A stretch of DNA of 64,000 nucleotides from Roseomonas sp. GTDB taxonomy: Bacteria > Pseudomonadota > Alphaproteobacteria > Acetobacterales > Acetobacteraceae. The position numbers and the translations under genes were made by a program. Of the stretch, positions 24,633 to 32,592 are shown piece by piece; the first letter of the stretch is position 1; each line of letters opens with the position of its first letter. The stretch spans positions 1 to 64,000 of the forward strand of contig JADCFX010000014.1 in NCBI GenBank assembly GCA_020249285.1. Reading direction: 5' to 3'. Under the pieces are notes generated by a model, which ran no database searches, had not been told where the DNA came from, and worked only from the letters and a program-made list of their open reading frames with translations.

Positions 24633-25522
24633 CGCGCGACATGGTCGGCTATGGTGGCAAATGGCCGGATATGCGCTGGCCGAATGGCGCGCGGCTTGCC
24701 GTTTCCATCGCGGTCAATTTCGAAGAAGGCGCGGAACAGCAAGTGGGTGACGGAGACCCACAATGCGAACGCATGGGTGAGGTGATCAGCGTCGTCGCCC
24801 CTGGTGTGCGCGATATGGGCCAGGAACAGATTTTCGCTTACGGCACGCGCGCAGGTTTCTGGCGGATGCTGGATGCGCTGGACCGCCGCGCGATTCCCGC
24901 GACTTTTTTGATGTGCGGTCGCGCGGTTGAAAGGGCGCCCTCACTCGCGGCGGAAGTCACAAGACGCGGACATGAAGCAGCCGTGCATGGCTGGCTGTGG
25001 CGTCCGCAATCGGATTACACGTCTCGTGAAGCGGAAGCCGCCGATCTCGATCGCTGCATTGCTGCCATCGCCAAAGCTTGTGGCGAAGCACCTCAGGGGT
25101 TTTTCTGTCGCGGGTCGGAAAGCATCTGGACGCGCGGGTTGCTGCAAGAACGCGGCTTTACCTGGGTATCCAATGCTTTCGATGATGACTTGCCCTATGA
25201 AGACCCGGCGCATCCTGGGCTTTCAGTGCTGCCCTATGCGCTTGATACCAACGACATGAAATTCTTCCACCCCAATGGCTTTGTGCGCGCCAGTGAGATG
25301 GTGGAGTATGTGATTGACGCGTTGGAGGTGCTGCTTGCCGAGGCAAAACAAGGCAAGCCGCGCTTGCTCAATATCGGCTATCACTTGCGCATCGTCGGGC
25401 GGCCAGCGCGCTTCCCCGCCTTTGAAAAAGTGCTGGCCCGGCTTGCGGAATTGGGCGATCAGGTTTGGGTGGCAAAGCGTATTGATATCGCCAAAGCCTG
25501 GCGCGCTGCCACCCGCGCGTGA
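24629..25522 (+). CDS. PuuE-like polysaccharide deacetylase/allantoinase family protein (second copy)
   Basis: The 297-residue protein starts MTRDMVGYGGKWPDMRWPNG and continues LAVSIAVNFEEGAE. These blocks align with GYG..PPDPQWPGG and LAVNFVINYEEGSE of the first copy at 17.5 kb. VHGWLWRP and FFCRGSESIWTRGLL match its later blocks, and both end with a KRIDIAK/RRVDIAR segment. The ATG overlaps the MFS stop by ATGA; the track's ORF starting at 24197 is mostly shadow. The two copies are clearly diverged, which points to different substrates or steps. It is the last gene of the operon. Confidence 0.88.
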   Translation: MTRDMVGYGGKWPDMRWPNGARLAVSIAVNFEEGAEQQVGDGDPQCERMGEVISVVAPGVRDMGQEQIFAYGTRAGFWRMLDALDRRAIPATFLMCGRAVERAPSLAAEVTRRGHEAAVHGWLWRPQSDYTSREAEAADLDRCIAAIAKACGEAPQGFFCRGSESIWTRGLLQERGFTWVSNAFDDDLPYEDPAHPGLSVLPYALDTNDMKFFHPNGFVRASEMVEYVIDALEVLLAEAKQGKPRLLNIGYHLRIVGRPARFPAFEKVLARLAELGDQVWVAKRIDIAKAWRAATRA

Positions 25523-25553
25523 ACGCAGGCCGCTGCGCGCCAAGCGTGGTACC

Positions 25554-26150
25554 TCAACCGGGCGGGACCGTGCGTGTCATGGCCGGCATGACAGATACCT
25601 TCGCATACCAGGCTTCCAGCTTGGGATGGCCAGGGCGCCAGGGTTCATTCGGATAACGGAAATCCATGTAGCCCAAGGCACAGGCAATGGTGATTTCACC
25701 AATATTTGTCAGCATGCCAAGGCTATCGGCTTCCGCTTCCAACACTGCCAGCGCTGCCTTCACCTTACCCTGCTGCAGCGCGATATAGGTCTGCCGCCCT
25801 TCATCCTGCGGCAGCGCAATTTCGCGCCGACGCGGCTGGGTTGCGTCCAGAATCCCATCGCCCAACGCTTCCTGACGCAACGCCTTCCAACGCGCCGGAC
25901 CGGCGGGCGGAAACATCTTCGGCCCATCACCGATACTGTCCAGATATTCGCAAATCACCGGGCTGTCATACAGCGCGGTGCCATCATCCAGCACCAGGGT
26001 CGGCACCTTGGAAAGTGGATTGACCTGCACCAGCGCGGGATCGGTGGTACCAACCGTCCAAAGTTCCATCTGCTTGTCAATGCCGCGTTGAATCGCAAGC
26101 ACAACGCATTTCCGTACATAGGGGCTATTGGGTGAATAGGCGAGTTTCAT
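25554..26150 (-). CDS. Glutathione S-transferase family protein
   Basis: This 198-residue protein has the canonical GST start MKLAYSPNSPYVRKC and the glutathione-binding TALYDSPVICEYLDS loop. Its C-terminal helical half includes GEITIACALGYMDFRYP. I placed the start at 26150, where GAAGGAAACC stands upstream, removing 55 residues of the track ORF. It lies head-to-tail after an Old Yellow Enzyme gene and converges with the catabolic operon. A role in detoxifying reactive intermediates of that pathway is likely but inferred. Confidence 0.92.
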   Translation of the reverse strand: MKLAYSPNSPYVRKCVVLAIQRGIDKQMELWTVGTTDPALVQVNPLSKVPTLVLDDGTALYDSPVICEYLDSIGDGPKMFPPAGPARWKALRQEALGDGILDATQPRRREIALPQDEGRQTYIALQQGKVKAALAVLEAEADSLGMLTNIGEITIACALGYMDFRYPNEPWRPGHPKLEAWYAKVSVMPAMTRTVPPG

Positions 26151-26179
26151 GCCAGGTTTCCTTCCTTCAGCTTCAAAGT

Positions 26180-27334
26180 TTACGCCGGCGGCGTGCCAAG
26201 CGCATTCATCACCGAACCGCGCTTTTCCATCCACCAGCCATGTTGCGGCGGCCAGCAACCGAAGACTTCTTCGGTTGTGCCGGGTTCCAGCACGGCGCGC
26301 GCATGCAAGGGCCAATTCGGGTTGTTCATGCCTTCGCGCCCAATCGCGATCAGGTCAGCATCACCCGCGGCCAAAGCCGCTTCAGCCTGATGCGGGCCAA
26401 TAATCAGGCCAACCGCCATGGATTTCATGCCAAGCTCTCGGCGGATTTGCGCGGCATAGGGAATTTGGAAACCATAGCCGCGCGGCACGCGCTTGCTGCC
26501 GGTGGCACTGCCACCAATACCGCCTGATGAACAATCCATCACATCAACGCCAAGCTTCTGGCATTCGCGCGCATAGGCAACGCTATCTTCCATTTCCCAG
26601 CCGCCATCCGCGCCATCCACTGCGGAAATACGCACGAAAAGCGGCAGGTTTTCCGGCCAAGCTTCACGCACGGCACGCACAATCTCAAGCGGGAAGCGCA
26701 TTCTCCCGGCCAGATCACCGCCATATTCATCATTGCGCGTATTGCAGAGCGGTGAAAGGAACTGATGCAGCAGATAGCCATGCGCGCAATGCACCTCAAT
26801 CGCCTCATAGCCGGCGGCAAGCGCACGACGCGCGGCGGTGGCGAAGGCTTCACGAATATCGGCCATGCCTTCCTTGGTCAGTGCCTCTGGCTGCACATGG
26901 CCTTCACCAATCGCATTTGCGGTCGGCCCCACCAGCGGCCAGGGCTTTTCGCCAATCGCAATTTCCGGCGCACCAAGCGGTCCATTGCCTTCAAAGGCGC
27001 GCTGCGAAGAACCCTTGCGCCCTGCATGGCCAAGCTGCATGGCCGGCACCGCACCCTGCGCCTTGATGAAACGCGCAAGCCGCTGCACCGGTTCAATATG
27101 CGCATCAGACCAAAGGCCGAGATCACCATGGGTGATGCGGCCTTCCCGCATGACGGAAGTCACCTCGGTGAAAATCAGCCCGAAGCCACCGACAGCAAAA
27201 CGACCAAGCTGCACCATATGCCAATCATTCGCCAAACCTTCGATCGCCGAATACTGGCAAAGTGGCGGCATCACCACGCGGTTCGGAATCGTCACACTGC
27301 GAATGGTAAGTGGCGAGAAAAGCAGGGAACCCAT
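26180..27334 (-). CDS. NADH:flavin oxidoreductase, Old Yellow Enzyme family (second copy)
   Basis: The 384-residue protein starts LLFSPLTIRSVTIPNRVVMPPLCQYSA and has AMQLGHAGRKG, YEAIEVHCAHGYLLHQFLSPLCNTR and LIAIGREGMNNPNWP. It is the same subfamily as the gene at 22.3 kb and similar in length. PPLCQYS carries a cysteine at the position where YqjM-type enzymes have their redox-tuning cysteine, whereas the first copy has PMHQYA there. The two may therefore differ in flavin potential. It is followed 29 bases later by the GST gene. Confidence 0.92.
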   Translation of the reverse strand: MGSLLFSPLTIRSVTIPNRVVMPPLCQYSAIEGLANDWHMVQLGRFAVGGFGLIFTEVTSVMREGRITHGDLGLWSDAHIEPVQRLARFIKAQGAVPAMQLGHAGRKGSSQRAFEGNGPLGAPEIAIGEKPWPLVGPTANAIGEGHVQPEALTKEGMADIREAFATAARRALAAGYEAIEVHCAHGYLLHQFLSPLCNTRNDEYGGDLAGRMRFPLEIVRAVREAWPENLPLFVRISAVDGADGGWEMEDSVAYARECQKLGVDVMDCSSGGIGGSATGSKRVPRGYGFQIPYAAQIRRELGMKSMAVGLIIGPHQAEAALAAGDADLIAIGREGMNNPNWPLHARAVLEPGTTEEVFGCWPPQHGWWMEKRGSVMNALGTPPA

Positions 27335-27482
27335 GGGCGTCTCCGATCAGGCGCGTGATTTGCGCAGCGTGATACAGCTTGGCGCGCGCGTCCAGACCGC
27401 GCCTTAAGCGCGCCATTGCCATCGCGTCACAATCCGCTTATGAGGCGCGCTTTCTGGCTTTTCAACCTTGGGGAAAACCGCT

Positions 27483-28079
27483 TTGCATGATCCGCTTTTC
27501 TGGGCGCTTCTTGGTTTTGCCTTTGCCACAAGCGTCACGCCCGGCCCGAATAACGCCATGCTTACGGCTTCCGGCGCCAATTTTGGCTTTCGCCGCGCCG
27601 TACCGCATATGCTTGGGATTATTCTTGGCTTTCCGGCCATGGTGCTTGCGATCGGGCTTGGTCTTGGCGCGGTTTTCACCGCCCTGCCTTGGCTGCATCT
27701 GGCACTGAAATATATCGGCGCTGCCTATATGCTCTATCTGGCTTGGCGCATCGCCACAGCCGAGCGCGGCAAGGGCGCAGCCGCCGCCAAGCCCATCAGT
27801 TTTTTCGAAGCGGCGGGCTTCCAATGGGTCAATCCCAAGGCTTGGATCATGGCTGTCGGCGCACTGGCCGCCTATACCGTGCCCGAGGCGCCTGTCTGGT
27901 CTGAGGCAGCGCGTGTGGCAGGTGCTTTTGTGTTCTCTGGTATTATCTCCTCAGTGCTCTGGTGCGGTTTTGGGGTCGCGATTGGCAGGCTGCTGACCTC
28001 CGATCGCGCTTTTCGGCTTTTCAACTATGGTATGGCCTTGGCATTAGCGGCCTCACTCATACCCATATTCATTCTCTAG
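27483..28079 (+). CDS. LysE-family amino acid/metabolite exporter
   Basis: This is a protein of about 198 residues with six hydrophobic segments. TSVTPGPNNAMLTASGANFGF is the conserved LysE/RhtB motif in the first membrane segment, and FQWVNPKAWIMAVGAL lies in the middle. The best start is the TTG at 27483 (MHDPLFWALLGF), with GGGGAAA seven bases upstream, instead of the track's TTG at 27468. It exports an amino acid or similar compound. It is divergent from the Old Yellow gene. Confidence 0.9.
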   Translation: MHDPLFWALLGFAFATSVTPGPNNAMLTASGANFGFRRAVPHMLGIILGFPAMVLAIGLGLGAVFTALPWLHLALKYIGAAYMLYLAWRIATAERGKGAAAAKPISFFEAAGFQWVNPKAWIMAVGALAAYTVPEAPVWSEAARVAGAFVFSGIISSVLWCGFGVAIGRLLTSDRAFRLFNYGMALALAASLIPIFIL

Positions 28080-28097
28080 CGCGGAAGGCCCAACGCT

Positions 28098-29246
28098 TTG
28101 TCCCAAGCCCTGCCAGCCATCATCGCGGCACTGCTCCTCCTGATCGGTGCGGTTGGGTTTGCGCTGCAATACGGCGGCAATCACGCATTGCTTTGGGGGC
28201 TTGGCGCGGCGTTGGGCTATACGCTCTATCGCGGTTCCTTCAGCTTTGCCGGCGGTTTTCGCCAGGCGCTGGCGGATGGGCGCGGAGCCGGCCTGCGCGC
28301 GCAAATGCTCATGCTCGGCATTTTGGTCATCATCATGCTGCCCGCCATTCAGGCCGGCACACTGGCCGGCACGTCAGTGCGTGGCATTGTTTTTCCCGCA
28401 GGTGTGGCGGTTGTCATCGGCGCCTTCATCTTCGGCATCGGCATGCAATTGGGCGGCGGCTGCGCTTCCGGCACGCTCTATACCGCGGGCGGCGGCAATA
28501 CGCGCATGCTGTTGACACTGATGTTTTTCATCATTGGTGCCACCATCGCCGCCTATGATTCCGAAAGATGGGCTGAGCTTCCAGCACTTTCCGCGACATC
28601 CCTGCCAGAGCTGATCGGGCTATGGCCGACCATGATCGGCAGCATCATGATTTTCGCGTTTGTAGCGCTGGGTTCGCGCGTGATCGAACAACGCCGCCAT
28701 GGTCGCATTGAACCGATCTTCAGCGCGCCATCAGCAGAATCGCCGCGGCGTTGGTCCTGGGCCATGGCCGCCATCATCCTCGCCGCGCTCAATATCTTCA
28801 CGCTTTGGGCGGCGGGGCGTCCCTGGGTGATCACGGCATCCTTCCCACTCTGGGGTTCACGCATCGTCGCTGAGTTGGGCTGGGATGAACCCGCCTTCTG
28901 GATGTTTTGGGACGACCCGACACGTACGGAAGCCTTCCTCCGCCCTATACTTTCCGAACGCAGCAGCGTCATGAATTTTGGCCTCATGCTCGGCGCGTTT
29001 TTTGCGGCCGCCATTGCAGCGCGCCTCACGCCGCAATGGCGCCTGCCTTGGCGGCATTGTTGCGCTTCCGTGATCGGGGGTATCTTGCTCGGCTATGGCG
29101 CCGTCATGGCATCGGGCTGCAATATCAGCGCCTATGTGGCGGGGATCGCTTCCGGCAGCCTGCATGGCTGGCTTTGGATCCTGCCGGGCCTCGCCGGCAA
29201 TTGGGTAGGGCTGCGTCTGCGCCCGCTTTTCCGCCTTGATCGCTGA
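28098..29246 (+). CDS. YeeE/YedE family thiosulfate/sulfur transporter
   Basis: This 382-residue multi-pass membrane protein has two family cysteine motifs: MQLGGGCASGTLYTAGGGNTR in the first half and MASGCNISAYVAGIASGSLHG near the end. They match the thiosulfate transporter YeeE (TsuA), whose cysteines relay thiosulfate. A TTG start at 28098 is preceded by GGAAGG. It stands about 190 bases upstream of soxY and soxZ, which supports a role in sulfur-compound uptake. The previous gene ends 18 bases upstream, so they may share a transcript. Confidence 0.9.
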   Translation: MSQALPAIIAALLLLIGAVGFALQYGGNHALLWGLGAALGYTLYRGSFSFAGGFRQALADGRGAGLRAQMLMLGILVIIMLPAIQAGTLAGTSVRGIVFPAGVAVVIGAFIFGIGMQLGGGCASGTLYTAGGGNTRMLLTLMFFIIGATIAAYDSERWAELPALSATSLPELIGLWPTMIGSIMIFAFVALGSRVIEQRRHGRIEPIFSAPSAESPRRWSWAMAAIILAALNIFTLWAAGRPWVITASFPLWGSRIVAELGWDEPAFWMFWDDPTRTEAFLRPILSERSSVMNFGLMLGAFFAAAIAARLTPQWRLPWRHCCASVIGGILLGYGAVMASGCNISAYVAGIASGSLHGWLWILPGLAGNWVGLRLRPLFRLDR

Positions 29247-29439
29247 GAAATTTTTGCTGGATTTCAAAGCTGCTGTAGCAAACCCTTTATCCTGCTTACT
29301 GCCATGATAGCACTAAATTATTCTTCTTGCCCCTGAGAAATACAGACGTCATATCAGGCCTCAATATGGCGCTGCGCCGCCTAGCACTTGAGAAAACCTG
29401 CTGCGCCACTCACCCCGGCGGCGTAGTTTGGAGGTGATG
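29247..29439 (+). promoter_or_regulatory. AT-rich leader upstream of soxYZ
   Basis: These 193 bases are clearly more AT-rich than the genes around them, with runs such as TAAATTATTCTTCTTG. They probably contain the soxYZ promoter. I could not assign a specific -35/-10 pair or regulator site, and no stable terminator for the preceding gene is visible. Confidence 0.3.
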
Positions 29440-29865
29440 ATGATCGCTCGCAGAACCTGCCTCGCGCTTCTGGCGCTCCCCTTCGCCGCTGCGGCGCGGG
29501 CGGATGATGCGCTGTCCACTGCCATGCGCGAAGCTATCGGTGACAAGCCCGTGACCGATGGCGGCATTCTGCTGCGCGTGCCCGCCCTTGCTGAAAATGG
29601 CGGGCAGGTGCCGCTTGGCATTGTGGTGGAAAGCCCGATGACGGCGCAGGACCACATCACCGCCATTCATGTTTTTGCCTCCCGCAACCCCACACCGGGG
29701 GTCGCAACCTTCCGCCTGACACCGTTGCTCGCCCGCGCCGAAGTACAAACGCGCATTCGCCTGGCCGAAGATCAGCGCCTGATTGTGTTGGCGGAAACCA
29801 GCACCGGCCGCGTCATGCGTGCCAGCGCGGAAATGCGTGTTGGCGCCGGGGGATGCCTGACATGA
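29440..29865 (+). CDS. soxY: SoxY-type sulfur carrier protein with variant C-terminus
   Basis: The 141-residue protein begins MIARRTCLALLALPFAAAARA, an export signal with a twin arginine, and then carries the SoxY domain (GILLRVPALAENGGQVPLGIVVES). SoxY holds sulfur intermediates on a cysteine at its very end, normally in GGCGG. Here the protein ends GAGGCLT, so the cysteine is kept but the last two glycines are replaced. GGAGGT precedes the ATG at 29440; earlier in-frame codons are too close to it. The next gene, soxZ, overlaps by ATGA. No soxXA, soxB or soxCD is in this window. Confidence 0.9.
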   Translation: MIARRTCLALLALPFAAAARADDALSTAMREAIGDKPVTDGGILLRVPALAENGGQVPLGIVVESPMTAQDHITAIHVFASRNPTPGVATFRLTPLLARAEVQTRIRLAEDQRLIVLAETSTGRVMRASAEMRVGAGGCLT

Positions 29866-30191
29866 GCTCTTTGCCATCCCAGCCCCGCATTCGTATCCCG
29901 CGCAGCGCCCGCGCCGGTGAGGTGATTGAAATCCGCACGCTGATCGAACACCCGATGGAAACGGGGCTGCGCCATGAAGCCGGCCGCGCCTTGCCGCGCG
30001 ATATGCTGACGCGGCTAATGGTGCGGCTGAATGGTGAGGCACTGTTCAGCGCCGATTTCCAGAACGGCACCGCGACAAATCCCTATCACGTGTTTTTCGT
30101 GCGCATGGAAAAGCCGAGCCATTTCGAATTCACCTGGACGGATGAAAAGGGCCGTCAGGCGCGCGCCGAAGCGCGCGTCTCGGTAGCCTAA
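29862..30191 (+). CDS. soxZ: SoxZ sulfur-carrier partner protein
   Basis: The 109-residue SoxZ subunit has the immunoglobulin-like core: IRIPRSARAGEVIEIRTLIEHPMETGLRH near the start and YHVFFVRMEKPSHFEFTWTDEKG near the end. SoxZ pairs with SoxY in the periplasm and is carried out with it. The ATG at 29862 overlaps the soxY stop. It converges with the tupA gene eight bases downstream. Confidence 0.93.
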   Translation: MSSLPSQPRIRIPRSARAGEVIEIRTLIEHPMETGLRHEAGRALPRDMLTRLMVRLNGEALFSADFQNGTATNPYHVFFVRMEKPSHFEFTWTDEKGRQARAEARVSVA

Positions 30192-30198
30192 TACGGTT

Positions 30199-31035
30199 TC
30201 ACGAAACCGGCTCGGGCTTATCCGCATTGGGGAAGAAAAGCTGTTCCCCATTGATGCGATAGGAAGCAATCGCGGCCTGGCCGGCGGCTGAGAGCAGCCA
30301 ATCAATGAAGCGCTGCCCATCCGCCGCCTTCACATGCGCGTGGCGCTGCGGGTTCACCAGCATGACGCCGTATTGGTTGAACAGCCGCACATCACCCTCG
30401 ATCAAAATTCGTTGATCCTGCCGATTGCGGAAGCTCAGCCAGGTGCCGCGATCGGCCAGGATATAAGCCCCCTGCGCGGCGGCGGTATTCAGCGCCGGTC
30501 CCATGCCCTGCCCCACTTCACGATACCATTGCCCGCGCCCGGTTGCGGGATCAATGCCCGCCAATTGCCATAAGCGAAGCTCCGCCGCATGTGTGCCGCT
30601 GCGATCACCACGGCTAATGAAGGGTGCGCGCGCAGCGGCGATGCGGCGCAGCGCTTCCGCCGTATCACCAAGCCCGGCAATGCGCGCGGGGTCTGCCGCG
30701 GGGCCGGTAATCACGAAATCATTGAACATCACATGCCGCCGCGGCCCGCCGAAACCTTCCGCAACAAAGCGTTCTTCCGCCGCGCGATCATGCACAAACA
30801 CTACATCCGCATCCCCGCGCCGGCCTACATCCAAGGCCTGGCCAGTGCCCAAAGCCACCACGCGCACGGCAATGCCGCTTTCGCGGGTAAAGATCGGCAG
30901 GATATGGCCGAACAGGCCGGATTGTTCCGTGCTGGTGGTAGACGCCACCGTAATGCTGCGTTCCTGCGCGAAGGCAGGCAATGCAACAGCCGCGAACAAC
31001 ATCGGCAAAATGCCACGTCGGAACATACTGATCAT
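30199..31035 (-). CDS. tupA: Tungstate ABC transporter substrate-binding protein
   Basis: The signal peptide FRRGILPMLFAAVALPAFAQ is followed by SITVASTTSTEQSGLFGHILP, the TupA signature that binds the oxyanion. ALGTGQALDVGRRGDADVVFVHD and FVITGPAADPA are also standard. About 278 residues. The start at 31035 has AGGGAGAG upstream. TupA proteins bind tungstate tightly, although some members prefer molybdate. It is the third gene of the tupB-ATPase-tupA set. Confidence 0.92.
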   Translation of the reverse strand: MISMFRRGILPMLFAAVALPAFAQERSITVASTTSTEQSGLFGHILPIFTRESGIAVRVVALGTGQALDVGRRGDADVVFVHDRAAEERFVAEGFGGPRRHVMFNDFVITGPAADPARIAGLGDTAEALRRIAAARAPFISRGDRSGTHAAELRLWQLAGIDPATGRGQWYREVGQGMGPALNTAAAQGAYILADRGTWLSFRNRQDQRILIEGDVRLFNQYGVMLVNPQRHAHVKAADGQRFIDWLLSAAGQAAIASYRINGEQLFFPNADKPEPVS

Positions 31036-31061
31036 GTTTCTCTCCCTTTTCTCGAAACTCA

Positions 31062-31784
31062 TCACCACACCAATTCGCCGCGCAAAAAGGCGCTTGCCGT
31101 GGCTGAAGCGGGCTGCTGGAAAAATGCCTCAGCCGGCGCCTGTTCCAGCACATTGCCGCGATGCAGAAACACCACATCCCCCGCAAGGCGCCGCGCCTGC
31201 GCCAAATCATGCGTGGTCATGACAATCTTGGTGCCGCGCTGCGCCAGCGTCAGCACAATCTCCTCCACCGCACGCGTCGCGGCAGGGTCTAGGCTTGCGG
31301 AGGGCTCATCCAGAAACAGCAATTCCGGCTGCAAGGCAGCGGCACGCGCCAACGCCAAGCGTTGCTGCTGGCCCACAGAAAGCTTGCGCGCCGGATCAGC
31401 CGCGCGATCAGCAAGCCCAACCAGCGCCAGCGCTGCCTCGGCACGCGCGTCACGGTCCTCCCGCACCACACCGGCCAAAGCCATGGGATAAAGCGTATTG
31501 GCCAACACCGAACGCCGCAGGAGCACCGGGCGCTGAAACACCATGGCTTGGCGCCGCGCGGCAAGGTCTATTGGCATCGCCCAGAAAACCCGCCCGGCCG
31601 AGGGCTTCAGCAAGCCATGCAGCAGCCGCAGCAATACGCTTTTCCCCGCACCATTCGCGCCAATAAGCAGCGTCGGCGCGCCGGCGGTAATCTTCAGCGA
31701 AACATCGCTCAGAATCTCAGCGCCACCGGCGTTAAAGCCCAAGCCGTCAGTGCGAAGCGGCAGAATGGAATCGGGCGCGCGCAT
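31062..31784 (-). CDS. tupC: Tungstate ABC transporter ATP-binding protein
   Basis: The 240-residue ATPase has Walker A GANGAGKSVLLRLLHG, Walker B ELLFLDEPSASLD and the switch histidine in MTTHDLAQ. The signature motif reads LSVGQQQRLALARA in place of the common LSGGQ. The start at 31784 lies one base after the tupB stop, so I removed 17 codons from the track ORF. It supplies energy for tungstate or molybdate uptake through TupB. Confidence 0.92.
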   Translation of the reverse strand: MRAPDSILPLRTDGLGFNAGGAEILSDVSLKITAGAPTLLIGANGAGKSVLLRLLHGLLKPSAGRVFWAMPIDLAARRQAMVFQRPVLLRRSVLANTLYPMALAGVVREDRDARAEAALALVGLADRAADPARKLSVGQQQRLALARAAALQPELLFLDEPSASLDPAATRAVEEIVLTLAQRGTKIVMTTHDLAQARRLAGDVVFLHRGNVLEQAPAEAFFQQPASATASAFLRGELVW

Positions 31785-31785
31785 T

Positions 31786-32490
31786 TCAGCCAGCCCAGCG
31801 CGCGGCAATGCCGCGCACGCCCTGCGCCAGCGCATTCACGCCAAGCACAATCGCCATCAGCACAATCCCGAGCGCAAGCGCCAACGGCAAATCGCCCTTG
31901 CTGGTTTCAAGCGCAATCGCGGTGGTCATCACGCGGGTGAAGCCTTCAATATTGCCGCCCACCACCATCACCGCGCCCACCTCCGCCGCCGCACGGCCAA
32001 ACCCCGCCAGCAGCACGGTCAGCAGCAGAAAGCGCCCATCCCACAATAGCGTCGGCACCGCGCGCCACGGCCCCGCACCGAAGGACCGCAGCTGTTCCGC
32101 ATATTCTTCCCACATGCCTTCCAGCACTTGGCGCGTCAGCGCCGCCAGAATGGGCGTGATCAGCACGGCCTGGGCGATGATCATAGCTGTTGGCGTGAAC
32201 AACAGCCCGAAGGAACCGAGCGGCCCAGACCGCGATAGCAGCAGATAAATCAGCAGCCCCACCACCACCGGCGGCAGCCCCATCAGCGCATTGGTCAGCG
32301 TGATCACGCTGCCCCGCCCCGGAAACCGCGCCACGGCCAGCAGGGCTCCCAGCGGCAGGCCGATCAGCGCCGCCAGCACCAAGGCCGAGAGGCTCACGCG
32401 CAAAGACAGCGCCACAATGGCCAGCACTGCCGGGTCCAGGGAAAGGATCAGGCCAAAAGCAGTCGTGAATGCGCTGGCAAGATCCTGCAC
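31786..32490 (-). CDS. tupB: Tungstate ABC transporter permease
   Basis: This 234-residue inner-membrane permease has about five hydrophobic segments. The EAA-type loop for contact with the ATPase is EYAEQLRSFGAGPWRAVPTLLW. LSLRVSLSALVLAALIGLPLGALLA and TLTNALMGLPPVVVGLLIYLLLS are typical of TupB/CysT-like permeases. It is the first gene of the tup operon and diverges from the HTH/PBP-like regulator gene across 102 bases. Confidence 0.92.
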   Translation of the reverse strand: MQDLASAFTTAFGLILSLDPAVLAIVALSLRVSLSALVLAALIGLPLGALLAVARFPGRGSVITLTNALMGLPPVVVGLLIYLLLSRSGPLGSFGLLFTPTAMIIAQAVLITPILAALTRQVLEGMWEEYAEQLRSFGAGPWRAVPTLLWDGRFLLLTVLLAGFGRAAAEVGAVMVVGGNIEGFTRVMTTAIALETSKGDLPLALALGIVLMAIVLGVNALAQGVRGIAARWAG

Positions 32491-32592
32491 CCCATCCTCC
32501 CGGAATCCTGCTTAAATGCGGATGGGCGAAACCTGCGTCAATTCAGCGAACGGCTTGACTGGATTCCTGATTTTGCCGAAATTTGCCGGGAT
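32491..32592. promoter_or_regulatory. Divergent promoter region tupB / HTH regulator
   Basis: This 102-base region separates the tup operon from its likely regulator. GGCTTGACTGGATTCC contains a TTGACT that could be a -35 for the rightward gene. GCCGAAATTTGCCG is a short repeat-like stretch near the regulator start. A regulator site is expected here, but I cannot define it. Confidence 0.35.
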
